Source: Acanthosepion lycidas
Lineage: Eukaryota; Mollusca; Cephalopoda; Sepiida; Sepiidae
Length of the DNA: 64,000 nucleotides
Assembly: GCA_963932145.1 (NCBI GenBank)
Contig: OZ010595.1
Coordinates: forward strand, 91,940,971-92,004,970
Direction: 5' to 3'
Within the stretch, counting starts at the first letter, position 1, and every line of letters starts with the position of its first letter. A model generated the notes under the pieces. That model had not been told where the DNA came from. It saw only the letters and a program-made list of their open reading frames with translations, and searched no databases. The position numbers and the translations under genes were made by a program. Of the stretch, positions 32,801 through 42,735 are shown piece after piece.

Positions 32801-33580
32801 AGAAAAAAAAATTTAAAGAAATCTAAGAAAAATCCTAACAACAAAAAGATACTTTGAATGAGATTTGAACTTGTAATCCTTACCTTTGGTTCTTGTTTTT
32901 ATAGTTGAACCCTTAGTTGTTTGGCTGAGCAGCTGAAACAACAACAAAAAATAATTATAAAAATTGCAACAAAAATAAGTCCAAATATATAACAGATCAG
33001 AAATAAAGTATCAGCCATTGGTCAGTTATGAACTGACAGTCTTACGGGAAGCCTAGCTTATCCTTACTGTGGTAACTGCTCTGACTGATGAAGCTGTAGT
33101 GAGAGGAGTTGTCATGAACAAGATTTTTGTCATTTTTTAAAAAAAAAACAAAAAAAAAAAACACATATGTGGTTTTCCATATATATTTATATAAAGAACA
33201 ATATAGTTCCCAAAAGAAGAGAAAATTATATTTGTGTGTGTACAGACAGCTTAGAAAAGAGATAAAAAGGACATTTATGTGTTCAGCTGAAGTGTTCGTG
33301 TAATGTGCCACATGGCTTGTATAAAATTAAGTAGTCAACCTGCCAAGAGAATGTCTCTTTTTAGCCCTGTTGTTGTTGTTGCTACTATATCTCAGAGAAA
33401 CAAGAATGAGAGGTTTCTTGTCCTTTTCATTTATAGTCCTGAACAGAATGCAAAATATGCAAAATGACTGAGGAAAAATAAAGTTGTAAATAAAGCCAGT
33501 AAAATTAAAATGAAAGAAGTACTAGTCCAAAATTAATAATGGTTGACAATGATTCATATAATAAAATTTCTACATACTTG
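32801..33580. other. No recognisable gene
   Basis: Contains A-rich tracts at 33139-33160. An 89-residue minus frame at 33042-33311 is lysine and phenylalanine rich with no known motif. Confidence 0.45.
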
Positions 33581-33581
33581 A

Positions 33582-33842
33582 TGTAATGGAATAACCAGTC
33601 ACCCCAATGATTACACTATAGGTAGTAAGTACCTATAAAGTCTACCGTCTGAGAGACTTGGACAGGAGTTGAGAGCAAGATGATGCAAGTATGTCCGATC
33701 TTCTGATTAGTAGCATTCACTACTAGATTGACCTGTGTATATAAATGTACTGTATTTCATATTGTACTTGTTATGTACAATAAACCTTTCTTCTAGTATC
33801 TACCTGGTGTTATGTGTTTATTCCCTTAACACGGAATATAAC
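33582..33842 (+). mobile_element. Possible solo LTR fossil
   Basis: Starts TGTAATGGAATAACCAGT and ends near CGGAATATAACA, giving TGT...ACA ends with partial mirror symmetry. TATATAAATG at about 33738 and ATAAACC at 33780 sit as a TATA box and poly(A) signal would in an LTR. No matching target duplication was found, so this stays tentative. Confidence 0.4.
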
Positions 33843-34127
33843 AATACTATTACTACTCGTTTACTAATTTCTATAGACTGGTGTATGCAGTTTGATGAAA
33901 AGCAATTGGAATTATGATTAAAGAAAAATTAGTGCATTAATAATGGTTGACAATTATTCATTTAATAAATATTTATGATAAAAATTACTCTTTGAAATAC
34001 AATTATAAAAATATTTAATCTGAAAATCTTTTTGTTCAAGGCTAAAGATTTGTCTTAATTTTCTGAAAGTTACAAATTTGTTATGACATATCTGAAAATT
34101 GGTCCCTGAACAAACTAAAATTCAAAA
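33843..34127. other. No recognisable feature
   Basis: AT-rich and unclassified. Confidence 0.4.
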
Positions 34128-34248
34128 GGGTGTGTGGCAGAAAACACCTTCCTACATGACAGTAAGACATTAGTGAGATGAAGATATTGCTACTAATGTC
34201 TTCCCATTATGTGAAAATATGTTTCTGGGAGTTATTTCTGCCACACCC
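34128..34248. mobile_element. Short palindromic MITE-like repeat
   Basis: GGGTGTGTGGCAGAAA at the left mirrors TTTCTGCCACACCC at the right, and inner words GACATTAGT and ACTAATGTC mirror each other. Total length is about 121 bp. No clear target duplication was read, so the superfamily is unknown. Confidence 0.55.
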
Positions 34249-34418
34249 ACTATAATCCAAAGATGTCTTGTTATAATGCAAATAATATTACATCTTTATA
34301 AAAAAAGAAAGAAAGAAAGAAGAACAATGAAGACAAAGTTTTTCAAGTAATAAATGCCATAAAGACATCACCTACATAAAGTGATTGGATTGATACCCGA
34401 GACAGTGTAGAATTTACA

Positions 34419-34742
34419 CTACTTACATTCTATTGACACATTCATGATGTTTCAGCTGGTGTACGCTCCAGCCTTCTTCAGGTGATATATGTTGGAGTTT
34501 TAAACCAAACCCTTCATTACATCCACCAAGACAGATTGTCCTAATTCCAAAGCTTTTCTGGATATTTCAGTTATTTCCCTTTAGTAATTTGACTCTCCAA
34601 TTTCAAAATTATAACACATGTCACCTGAAGAAGGCCAGAGTGTACAACGGCCGAAATGTTGTGAATATGACAATAAAGATGAGGACAAGAGTCCAAACAA
34701 TGTAAATAGTTACAATCCCTCATCTCAGAAATATAGACAGAT
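34419..34742. mobile_element. Inverted pair of PLE 3' modules
   Basis: 34419-34600 is antisense: GTTTCAGCTGGTGTACGCTC, CCTTCTTCAGGTGATATATG and ATTTCCCTTTAGTAA. 34617-34742 is sense: TCACCTGAAGAAGGCCAGAG, ACGGCCGAAATGTTGTGAAT and CCTCATCTCAGAAATATAGA. The sense copy keeps the best stem II of the set, GGCC with GGCC, between CTGAAGA and GAAA. Confidence 0.7.
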
Positions 34743-35282
34743 ACTGTTAAAAAGGTTGGTAATAACTGAATCTATATCACCTGAAATTTCTTGGTTTTTG
34801 TTTTCTGGTGTTCCACCAGTTCAGAATTTAAAGAATTTGTAGATAATGACGAAGGAAATAAATACAATTATATTGGAGTACCAGATGTAGATCCAATATG
34901 ATATTGCATAAAAATATCCCAGTCTAAAATGCTTAAATAAATTTATTTGGGAATGTAAATCTTTTCTGTTGCATGTTGTCATAAGACAAATGGTACTCAA
35001 ACCCCCCTCCTGCCCAAATAACACCTCAAAACTAGTGTCATGTCACCAACAATACCATAATTAAAATGACAGGCAACAGAACTAGGAAAAATTGAATACA
35101 GTGTGAAAATGAAAATTCTGTTTCTTTTTTTTCTGATAGGGACATATTACTGGAGACTTTATAACAAATCCTTTTCTCTTTTTCTTGAAACATTTTTTTT
35201 TTTTTACAAAAATGCAGTTTAATTCACACATTCACAAATGATGCCATTTATAAAGTAGAATTATGAAAATTCAATAAAGACT
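34743..35282. other. No recognisable gene
   Basis: AT-rich, with T tracts at 35190-35203 and no motif. Confidence 0.4.
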
Positions 35283-35670
35283 TTATTTATTCAAGATTGG
35301 CACCTAGGTATCACCATTTTATTTTTGAACTAATTTGATGCAATAAACTAAAGTTTAGTCAATATATTGATATTAAAATGTATTGAAAACTTTAACTTGT
35401 TGATAATTATTACCAATTAATAATACTACACAATTTTTGCTTATTAGCAACTCTAACCAAAATTGACTAAATCTTAAGAAACAATTCAACTGTATAGTTT
35501 AAGCAAATCAAAAATGAAAAAAAAAAAGAAAAGAAAATTAGACAAAAAGTTTTGAAAATTTCTATTACTTTCATTACATTGAAATGTCTTTTTTTTTTTT
35601 TTAAATTCTATTTATTCAAGATTGACAACTAGGTATCACCATTTTACTTTTGAACTAATTAGATGCAACT
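35283..35670. repeat. Direct repeat of about 57 bp, 325 bp apart
   Basis: TTTATTCAAGATTGGCACCT...TGAACTAATTTGATGCAA (35283-35345) recurs as TTTATTCAAGATTGACAACT...TGAACTAATTAGATGCAA (35607-35670), with about six differences. The right copy abuts a LINE fragment. Confidence 0.85.
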
Positions 35671-35689
35671 GCCACTTCTACTCGAACAG

Positions 35690-35938
35690 TTTCTTTTCTT
35701 GCACTTCTCACCTGTGGAAATCCCATTTTATTTCTTGCTTCCCTGATAACTACAATCTTCAAAAATATTAAATGGAACATCAATTGCCATCTTCTGTTTT
35801 CTTGAACCCTGTTCCATTTTTTGTCCTTTTCTCAAATCCTTCCCATTCTCAGCCTTCTCTCTCTCTCTCTTTCACCCCCTGTAACCACCCCCCACATTCT
35901 AGTGGCATTATAGCCTTGCTTGGGGTGAAAAAAAGAAG
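35690..35938 (+). mobile_element. LINE 3' end, family A, sense
   Basis: TTTCTTGCTTCCCTGATAAC, TACAATCTTCAAAAATATTA, CATCAATTGCCATCTTCTGT, a CT-rich patch, and the terminus TTATAGCCTTGCTTGGGGTG followed by A. It is 5' truncated. Confidence 0.6.
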
Positions 35939-36265
35939 ATGCAGACATCAAAATTTAAGCAATGTAAATACCAATTTATGTGCAAAAGTTAAGCAAACAC
36001 TAGCTCTGGTCTAAATCCTAAAGTGCTTATAAAATAAAACTAAATTACCTCTTTCGCCACAATACTTTTAAATTTTCATTTAAAAATTTCTAAATGTAAC
36101 AGAAATTATGAGAAAAAGGTTGTAGTATATTTTTTATATCTGCCTTTTTTCTCAGTCCAATGCAAAATCCATATGATGGGCTTTAATGAGCTTTATCCTA
36201 TCATGCTGACCCATTATCATATTGGTACGGCTTTGTGAATGGTTCTTCCCAAACCTTCACCATTA
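35939..36265. other. No recognisable feature
   Basis: Unclassified AT-rich sequence. Confidence 0.4.
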
Positions 36266-36267
36266 TA

Positions 36268-36347
36268 TTAGGTTGGTACAAAAATAATGTCGGTTTCTCT
36301 CATATTAACATATGTGAGAAACCGGCATTATTTTTGCACCAACTTAA
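36268..36347. mobile_element. Palindromic mariner MITE, copy 3
   Basis: 80 bp with TA at 36266-36267 and 36348-36349. Both arms carry CGG in place of the CGT of other copies (ATGTCGGTTT and AAACCGGCAT). Confidence 0.95.
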
Positions 36348-36434
36348 TAAAAAAACTGTATGTGCATGTAATCTGGCTGTTCAGTTATTACGACAAAACT
36401 ACTGGATCCTCATATGTCAAAAAAAAATTGGGAG

Positions 36435-36435
36435 A

Positions 36436-36470
<35 letters not shown>

Positions 36471-36512
36471 AAGATGGAGAGACTGAGATATATATATATA
36501 TATATATATGAA
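36435..36512. repeat. CT and TA microsatellites
   Basis: (CT)n runs into (TA)n, and a second TA tract follows after AAGATGGAGAGACTGAGA. Confidence 0.95.
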
Positions 36513-37064
36513 TTGTGATTAACAGATCACAATATCTATCAGAGAGATGAAATTTAAATTTTTGTTATTGCATTATTCCCAAAATTTGACACATCAGCAG
36601 CTGGCTATTAATGTCAACTACTGAGCACAAATAGTTATTAATTAAAACAATTATTAATTAATGTATAATATTATCCATAACTACATGTACAAGAATGTCG
36701 TTTTTGATAAAAGTTAAAAAAAATAACCATGAATACATAAAAAATGCTTATATTGTCGAAAATTCCTTTTTCCACAATATAGCTATTTGTGCTATGGTAT
36801 AATGCTTATTACCTAAGCAATAATAATACTGAATAAATTTTTATAAATATTAAAGCATATTTAATCACAGCTTTCTAACAGCTATTGTGATCTGTAAATA
36901 AAGATCAAATATGGATCCGAATCTCACAATGATAGGGTAAAGAACAAATAGGAAAGGTTTATAAAATTATGAGAGAGCTTTTTTCATATCTCATTTTCTG
37001 TTGAAGCTTTAATAAAAGGGAAACATGTTAGATTTATAAATGTTTCCTATTTATTCTTTATATG

Positions 37065-37103
<39 letters not shown>

Positions 37104-37530
37104 CATTGTCTCCAATCTGTCTGCAATTCTGGCTTGTCTGTTCAGTTGCCAATTCATATGATCTGAAATTCTAAAATCTCTCTTCACTGACGATGACATT
37201 AAAACAGTGTGACATTCAAATTTTGGAAAACAACCCAATTCTGGGTAGCAGTAACACCTTCAAGTCTCAGCCATTAACTTCGCAATCCATATTTCTGATG
37301 TTTGTCTCCCAAATGAACATTAAACATTCAATTCCAGACCCCCAAATGTTTAACCAGTTTTTGTATGATTTATTTATTTTCACTTTTCAGTTTGTCAGTT
37401 CTTCACCTGGATTTTTATTGTGTGAAACATTTTCAACTTACATTTGCAGTGTCCAAGATTAGAAAAAGAAAACATTAAAAAGTTGTCTATAGCAAAAATA
37501 CAGGTTTTAGTCATATTCCAGGTTTATCAC
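36513..37530. other. AT-rich spacer with TA tract
   Basis: Holds a TA tract at 37065-37101 and an 89-residue frame at 37193-37462 with no recognised domain. Confidence 0.45.
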
Positions 37531-37535
37531 ATGTC

Positions 37536-37612
37536 CAATTACAATGGGCTGAGATGCCTGAATATTTTGAAAGCTATTCTTGTCCTGAGTTCAATCCTCA
37601 CTGGGTGCCACA
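37536..37612 (+). mobile_element. tRNA-like SINE head
   Basis: CAATGGGCTGAGATGCCTGA resembles an A box region and GAGTTCAATCCTCACTGG contains a good B box (GTTCAATCC). The spacing of about 40 bp is normal for a Pol III type 2 promoter. The tail and the 3' end are not identified. Confidence 0.4.
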
Positions 37613-37904
37613 AATCTTATCTCACAGTCCATTCTTGTATGCCCCTGCTAACATTGTCTAGTGGCCTGTTACATTGAAGTATTAAAACCTATGTGGACAC
37701 TTGTGCACAAAAAGCAATGGGCTTACATAGTTGAATATGAGTATCATTAAAGTTGTGCACCTGTGTTTATTGAGTCATTTTGTTAACTGAAGTGTTTCCT
37801 CTTTGATTTATGGATTGGCTTTACCTTCAAGAAGCTTTGATATTCAGATAAAGACACACATACGAGAAAGAAAATGCCATCACAATAAATTATACGCCTG
37901 AGGA

Positions 37905-38415
37905 AGGTCAAAAATCATTTTCACTAATGTTCACACTATACAAGGCCCTAGAACCACTCAATGTACAGGGTAACTGAAGGAGCTTGTTGTGTGAGTGAAA
38001 AGAGTATGAGGTAAGAGGTGGAGAAAAAAATGTGGGAAAGATAACAGTTAACCCTAGACTTGAACAGGCTAAGATTGTAGTGGTCAGGAAAGCATCATCT
38101 TGGGAGTCAAATTTGCAAAACAAAAAAAAGGCTGTTTGAGTGGCACTAACTTCTCAATAATGTAATGTGAAAGGAATGACATTGATTTGCTAGTGTATAT
38201 GGCATGGTGGGTCTTATCTGTGAAGGGTAAAACTTGTAGAACTAAGGAATATAGCTAGTCAGAAGATTTGCAATGGAGAGGCTTACAAGGCCACATAAAT
38301 GTGGAAAGTGAGGATTGGGTGACTGCAGCCCAGATATGGCAGCAGTAACCCATGGTTATCTAGATCTGGCTCTTGTAAAAGTGGAGGATAGCAAGAGGAG
38401 TCAGGTACTTATTAA
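37905..38415 (-). mobile_element. LINE family B, antisense, longer copy
   Basis: On the plus strand: CAAGGCCCTAGAACCACTCA, AACCCTAGACTTGAACAGGC, AAGCATCATCTTGGGAGTCA and CAGCCCAGATATGGCAGCAG. The last phrase is shared with family A at 23280, so the two LINE families are related in their coding part and differ in the 3' end. Confidence 0.6.
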
Positions 38416-38419
38416 AGCA

Positions 38420-39190
38420 ATTTCAGCAAACTGATCATTTTTCCAGCATCTTTAGTATTGGATCTTATATATGAGTTTCACTTTAGGCCTCTAGGCTTAA
38501 AAGTGTATGTCATGCTCCAATAAGAAATTGTATGTCTGCTTGGTCAACCTCACAGCAGCATATAATCACATCAATTGTAACTGCCTTCCAAATCTACAGA
38601 ATGCATCAATCTAATAGAACGATTTTATCTGTTCACAAAATATATCTGATGAGGAACCCGATATAGAAACATTTCAAAATTCATCGGGAATATGACAAAG
38701 AAGAAATGATTGCCACAGCCTATCTAACCTTTCTCTAGACTATGCTCTGAACATTTACAAGCATAGATGTGAAGCGATGGGCACTGATTATTTAAGAATT
38801 CCATACCACATCCCAAATAAATCTACTTATAAAAAACAGTGTTCCTGCTTTTCCTCCTGTGGCCAGTGTACTGGTGTTGATGCTGATGACATAGATACAC
38901 ATAGTTATGTTTTCAAGAAGATGGACTCAAGATAAAACCTTCCAAAAGAGAAAACTGTGATCTGAAATTGGAATGAAAGCAGTGATGGCACATACACTGA
39001 ATCCATCAGAAAAATTCAGGATGTAGAATTAATAAATACTGAATACTTCAACAACTTTGGTGTATAGGATCAGTTATGTTCTTAACTAACCTCATCAGAT
39101 TGAAATATTCATATGGCTGTCATGCATAGCACCTAATCCATTCAGAAACTAATCTCCTGCTTTCTCAGGTCAGTGATTAAAAATAGCTTT
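38420..39190. other. No recognised gene; possible old retroelement
   Basis: Words such as CCTTTCTCTAGACTATGCTC look coding-derived, but no frame is readable. A CTGATGA...GAAAC pair at 38646-38670 is discussed under rejected items. Confidence 0.35.
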
Positions 39191-39191
39191 G

Positions 39192-39465
39192 GACAAATGA
39201 AACCTGTAGGTATTAGAGAGGATCAGCCTTTCTTCAAATGTATCAAATACCAGAAATCACATCACTTGAGGACTTTCAACAGCAGCAACAACTAAAATGG
39301 ATAACATGAAGAGAATTGATTCAAGTAAGTAAAACATGTAGGTCTTAGCGAGGACCATCCTTCTTCGGACCTTATGGACTGGCGCTACAATGAGAAATGT
39401 ACCAAATAACAGAAACCACATCACTTGAAGACTTTCAACAGCTTCAACAACTAAAATGGATAGCA
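39192..39465. repeat. Two-copy tandem repeat, period about 160 bp
   Basis: ATCACTTGAGGACTTTCAAC, AGCAGCAACAACTAAAATGG (39258-39300) recurs at 39418-39460 with AGCTTCAACA. The upstream words TGTAGGTATTAGAGAGGA and TGTAGGTCTTAGCGAGGA are also paired. Confidence 0.85.
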
Positions 39466-39550
39466 CATATAAAAATTTAATTTTATTTATTGCTGTTAGT
39501 TTTTGGTGTAATAATAAATGTTTAATAGTCTAAGTTGTTTTTCTAATATA

Positions 39551-39687
39551 CAGTGTAACCCGGATATAAGAGAGATTTACTCTGGTCCCAAAGTAGAGCC
39601 ATACTTACCTAAACAAAATAGAGCAAACCCGGATATAAGAGACGACTTCTCCGCTCCCGACAACTCTCTTATATCCGGGTTACACTA
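39551..39687. mobile_element. Pogo/mariner-type MITE
   Basis: CAGTGTAACCCGGATATAAG at the left mirrors CTTATATCCGGGTTACACTA at the right. TA lies at 39549-39550 and 39688-39689. An additional internal ACCCGGATATAAGAGA at 39628 repeats the left terminal word. Confidence 0.85.
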
Positions 39688-39689
39688 TA

Positions 39690-40095
39690 TGTTCTTTTGA
39701 GAGAAGTATACTCTTATAAAGGCCAGATGGTTTGTAGGAAAAAATTGTTACATTTTTGGTTCAGCAGTTAAAAACTGTCAAAATTGTTAAGCAACAAGTT
39801 TAAGAAAAATTGTTTTTTCATATTTTGTAGCCAATGAGGAGCGCCGTCTTTAACACTTGTAAAAACTTGGAAGTAGCTTCTGTGAGTCTCTTTTTTGGAA
39901 TAAATAGAACTCAGGCAAGGGAGAAGACTTTTTGACAGCAAGGGGAAAATGCAAATTGATATCAAGGAAGAAACAGGTGAGAAGGCAACAAAGAATGGAA
40001 AGAATTCAAAGAAATTTTCCCAAACAAGAACAGTGTAAATTTAAGAGAGACTTTTCTAAAATTATTATAAGTCCAAGAAACTCTTGTGAGGCAAG
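39690..40095. other. No recognisable gene
   Basis: A 93-residue plus frame (39932-40213) that is rich in basic residues runs into the next MITE and is not supported. Confidence 0.4.
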
Positions 40096-40097
40096 TA

Positions 40098-40178
40098 TTA
40101 GGTTGGTGCAAAAGATAATGTCGGTTTTTGACGTATTTTTTAATGTCAAAAACCGACATTATTTTTGGCCCAACCTAA
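40098..40178. mobile_element. Palindromic mariner MITE, copy 4
   Basis: 81 bp, TA at 40096-40097 and 40179-40180. Both arms read TCGGTTTTTGACGT and its mirror. The right end has GGCCC in place of GCACC. Confidence 0.95.
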
Positions 40179-40189
40179 TAAAAGCTGTT

Positions 40190-41020
40190 TTCATTTTTTT
40201 TTTTTTCTGGTAGGTGGTTGAACCTTTGTTTTTCTACCTTTTCTTGAATTGTTTTCTCTTTTTCTCATGGAGTCCTTGTGTCTTTTCTCCAAACTGTAAC
40301 CTTTTCTTTCCATTTTTCAATGTTAATCCTTTTTCGAAACATCAGAAAATTGTTAACCTTCCTTAATAGGTGTACAAAAGGATTTTTGTTGGGTAAATTT
40401 TGTATTTATACCTTTTTTTGTCTTTATTTGTGCAATGTTTTTCCTTTAAAATTTTACATGATGGTTGAGTTTTCTTTTGTTATTTGCACCAATTTTGACC
40501 TCAAAGTGAAGAGATGCACGTGTTCTCTTTCTCCTTTCTATTCTGACTAATTGGGGTTTTTTTGTTTGGCACAAACATTTAAATTTGGTAGGGAATTAAA
40601 ACTTTTATTTATATAACTGAAATAGAAAATAATGACATAAGCTGTTGGCATTCCATACCATGTTGCACAAAAAGCTCCATCAGTAATCAAAACAGTGGGC
40701 GTGAGAAACCTATTTCCCTGAAAAACTATTTTAAGATCATGATTTTATGCATTTCAACCAACAGTAATACTGCAGAGGTATTTTCTTGTTTCTTTATCAG
40801 GGACAGGGGTGTCTGGTTTGGTGGCCTCAAGGATATGCAGTCAGTCTAGATGTTGAATCCCACAAAATCTTGATGTGGTAACAATCAATTATCATCTCTG
40901 GATTGTAGATATATATCTTGCAGTTAAATGTTTTGAAAAACTTTCTATAGTCAGTGGCAAACAAGTTCATTGGGAACACAATAGGAAATGATTCACAAGT
41001 AATTCAAAAGAATTTGCATT
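40190..41020. other. No recognisable gene
   Basis: T-rich start, then unclassified sequence. Frame 40278-40550 shows no domain. Confidence 0.4.
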
Positions 41021-41028
41021 AGCATTAA

Positions 41029-41314
41029 CCCTAGAACACTAACCATGGGTATAATACACCCAGCACAAATTTTCCTATTTTTATTAGGTTGTTGCAAAAA
41101 TAATGTCGTTTTCTCACATATGTTACTATGTGAGAAAACGACATTATTTTTGCACCAACCTAATAATCACAATTTTCAGTACCTGATTTTCTTACCTAAA
41201 TAATGTTTTTCACTTCCTATTAATGTTAACTCAAAGTACAAAGTTTGAAGTGCCTGCTTGTAAAATATTTCAAATAAAGATTTCTATTTAATTTTGATGG
41301 TTAGTGTTCTAGAG
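41029..41314. mobile_element. piggyBac-type MITE
   Basis: Left end CCCTAGAACACTAACCAT and right end ATGGTTAGTGTTCTAGAG are mirror images over about 17 bp. TTAA flanks both sides (41025-41028 and 41315-41318), the target duplication typical of piggyBac elements. It is 286 bp long including a nested mariner MITE, or about 204 bp without it. No transposase is present. Confidence 0.85.
41084..41163. mobile_element. Palindromic mariner MITE, copy 5, nested
   Basis: 80 bp, TA at 41082-41083 and 41164-41165, inside the piggyBac-type MITE. Arms read ATGTCGTTTTCTCACATATG and its mirror. The left end has a G to T change (GGTTGTTGC). Confidence 0.95.
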
Positions 41315-41318
41315 TTAA

Positions 41319-41843
41319 TAACTTAGAACTACCTCAGAGTCACAACAACAACAGATCAAACAATTCACCAGTCATGAGGCAAGACTAAGAAACAAAAAGG
41401 TGCCCACAGTAATTTGGTTTCGTCTTATATAGACTACTTCATATATCTCATATGTCTCACATGACCTTATTGTTTTTAACTATTTTGACTTGGAGGTGGC
41501 CATTTTCTTTTCTGGATATTTTACATGAAAGGCATGAATGAACTCTATGTCGTAACGTTATATTGTCTTTTAATCTCTTTCACTGGGAAAATGGTCTTCT
41601 GCTTCCACTATACCCTTTCCCCACCCAGTTCAAGTTCCGACAATCCACATAGGAACCAATGCAGATTTGGGGGGGGGGCAATTATTATTTCATGTAGTTG
41701 TATATCCATACCAAATCTCTCGTGATTATCACTGTAGAATTGAACAACAGCAAATCATCTCAAATCTCCATTACGAACTTTTCTATACACTGACCACGTC
41801 TGTCTTATTTGCCTTTCAGCAAACATTGAAGTTTTAATGTTTG
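41319..41843. other. No recognisable gene
   Basis: A G9 run lies at 41670-41678. No supported coding sequence is seen. Confidence 0.4.
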
Positions 41844-41845
41844 TA

Positions 41846-41925
41846 TTAGGTTGGTGCAAAAATAATTTCGTTTTCTAACATATGTTACTATGTGAAAAAA
41901 CGAAATTATTTTTGCACCAACCTAA
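41846..41925. mobile_element. Palindromic mariner MITE, copy 6
   Basis: 80 bp, TA at 41844-41845 and 41926-41927. Both arms carry TTTCG/CGAAA where the others carry GTCG/CGAC. Confidence 0.95.
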
Positions 41926-41929
41926 TAGA

Positions 41930-42230
41930 AAGGGAATAAGACAAACATTCTTCTTCAGTTATGAAAATTTTAAATTTAACTTAAAAATGTCATCATTAAA
42001 ACACTGAGAAGAATGCTTCTCTCATCTTTGTTAAACTGAGAAAAGTTCAGGTGGCCATCTTTGCTTTTAACTTTAAGTTTCTTTCCATTTATCTGCAATG
42101 GGGATTTTTTTTTTTTTTTTTTTTTTAAATGTTCAGCTTATACTACTTAGTCTGAATACTTGCTTCCCCCCACCCACTTTCCTCTATCAACCTGGCAGAA
42201 ATACAAGCAAGAATAATGATTATTATTATT
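41930..42230. other. T tract and ATT microsatellite
   Basis: A T tract of about 21 at 42106-42126 and (ATT)n at 42218-42242. No gene is seen. Confidence 0.6.
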
Positions 42231-42234
42231 ATTA

Positions 42235-42735
42235 TTATTACTACTATTCCCAATGGCTGAAGACCAAACAAAAGCAAATCTTTGGAAACTCTTCCTATTA
42301 ATAGCAAGTGATAATTCACTTAGGCAACCACTTGGACCTGATGGAGTGTACAGTCAAGAATGTCTCGCAATCCAAAAGCAGAGACAAGACAAGTGTCATT
42401 GCCCTAAAACCTTTGAACTTTCAATCAAAAATATTCTGAGTGGTGATGGCTACAGACCAAGTGGATTGGCATTCTGATTGGATGAAAGCCACCCAATCAT
42501 CAATTGCGGTTTTACAAAGGCAGAAAGTTAAGAAAGAAATGGATGACCAATTCATACTTGGAACATTCAAACCAACAGTTAGATGTGGAGAAACATCTAC
42601 AGAAATTATTCAATACATTTTTCAGACTAGTATCTTCATCTTTGTTGTTTTTTGACATTATACTTGAGACTTTCCTAGATGTATTTGGCTTTTGCTATTC
42701 TTTGGTAACTATAGATACAATAGCTACTTGAATAA
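42235..42735 (+). other. Unrecognised coding-like stretch
   Basis: Frame 42253-42477 reads through with a mixed residue composition (PLGPDGVYSQECLAIQKQRQ). A second frame, 42440-42655, overlaps it with KVKKEMDDQFILGTFKPTVR. A frame change between them could mean a dead coding region. I do not recognise the family, and no splice pattern is convincing. Confidence 0.25.

Noticed and set aside
37888-37915. CGCCTGAGGAAGGTCAAAAATC resembling the PLE tail
   Set aside because: Only the first dozen bases match and none of the flanking tail words are present.
38646-38690. CTGATGA followed by GAAAC, hammerhead-like
   Set aside because: The 13 bases between the two core words cannot form a stem II. The nearby CCCGAT/ATCGGG hairpin uses other bases. 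Likely chance.
40810-40870. tRNA-like words GGTGGCCTCAAGGATA and TTGAATCCCA
   Set aside because: No pairing acceptor or T stem could be drawn and no related copy was found in the window.
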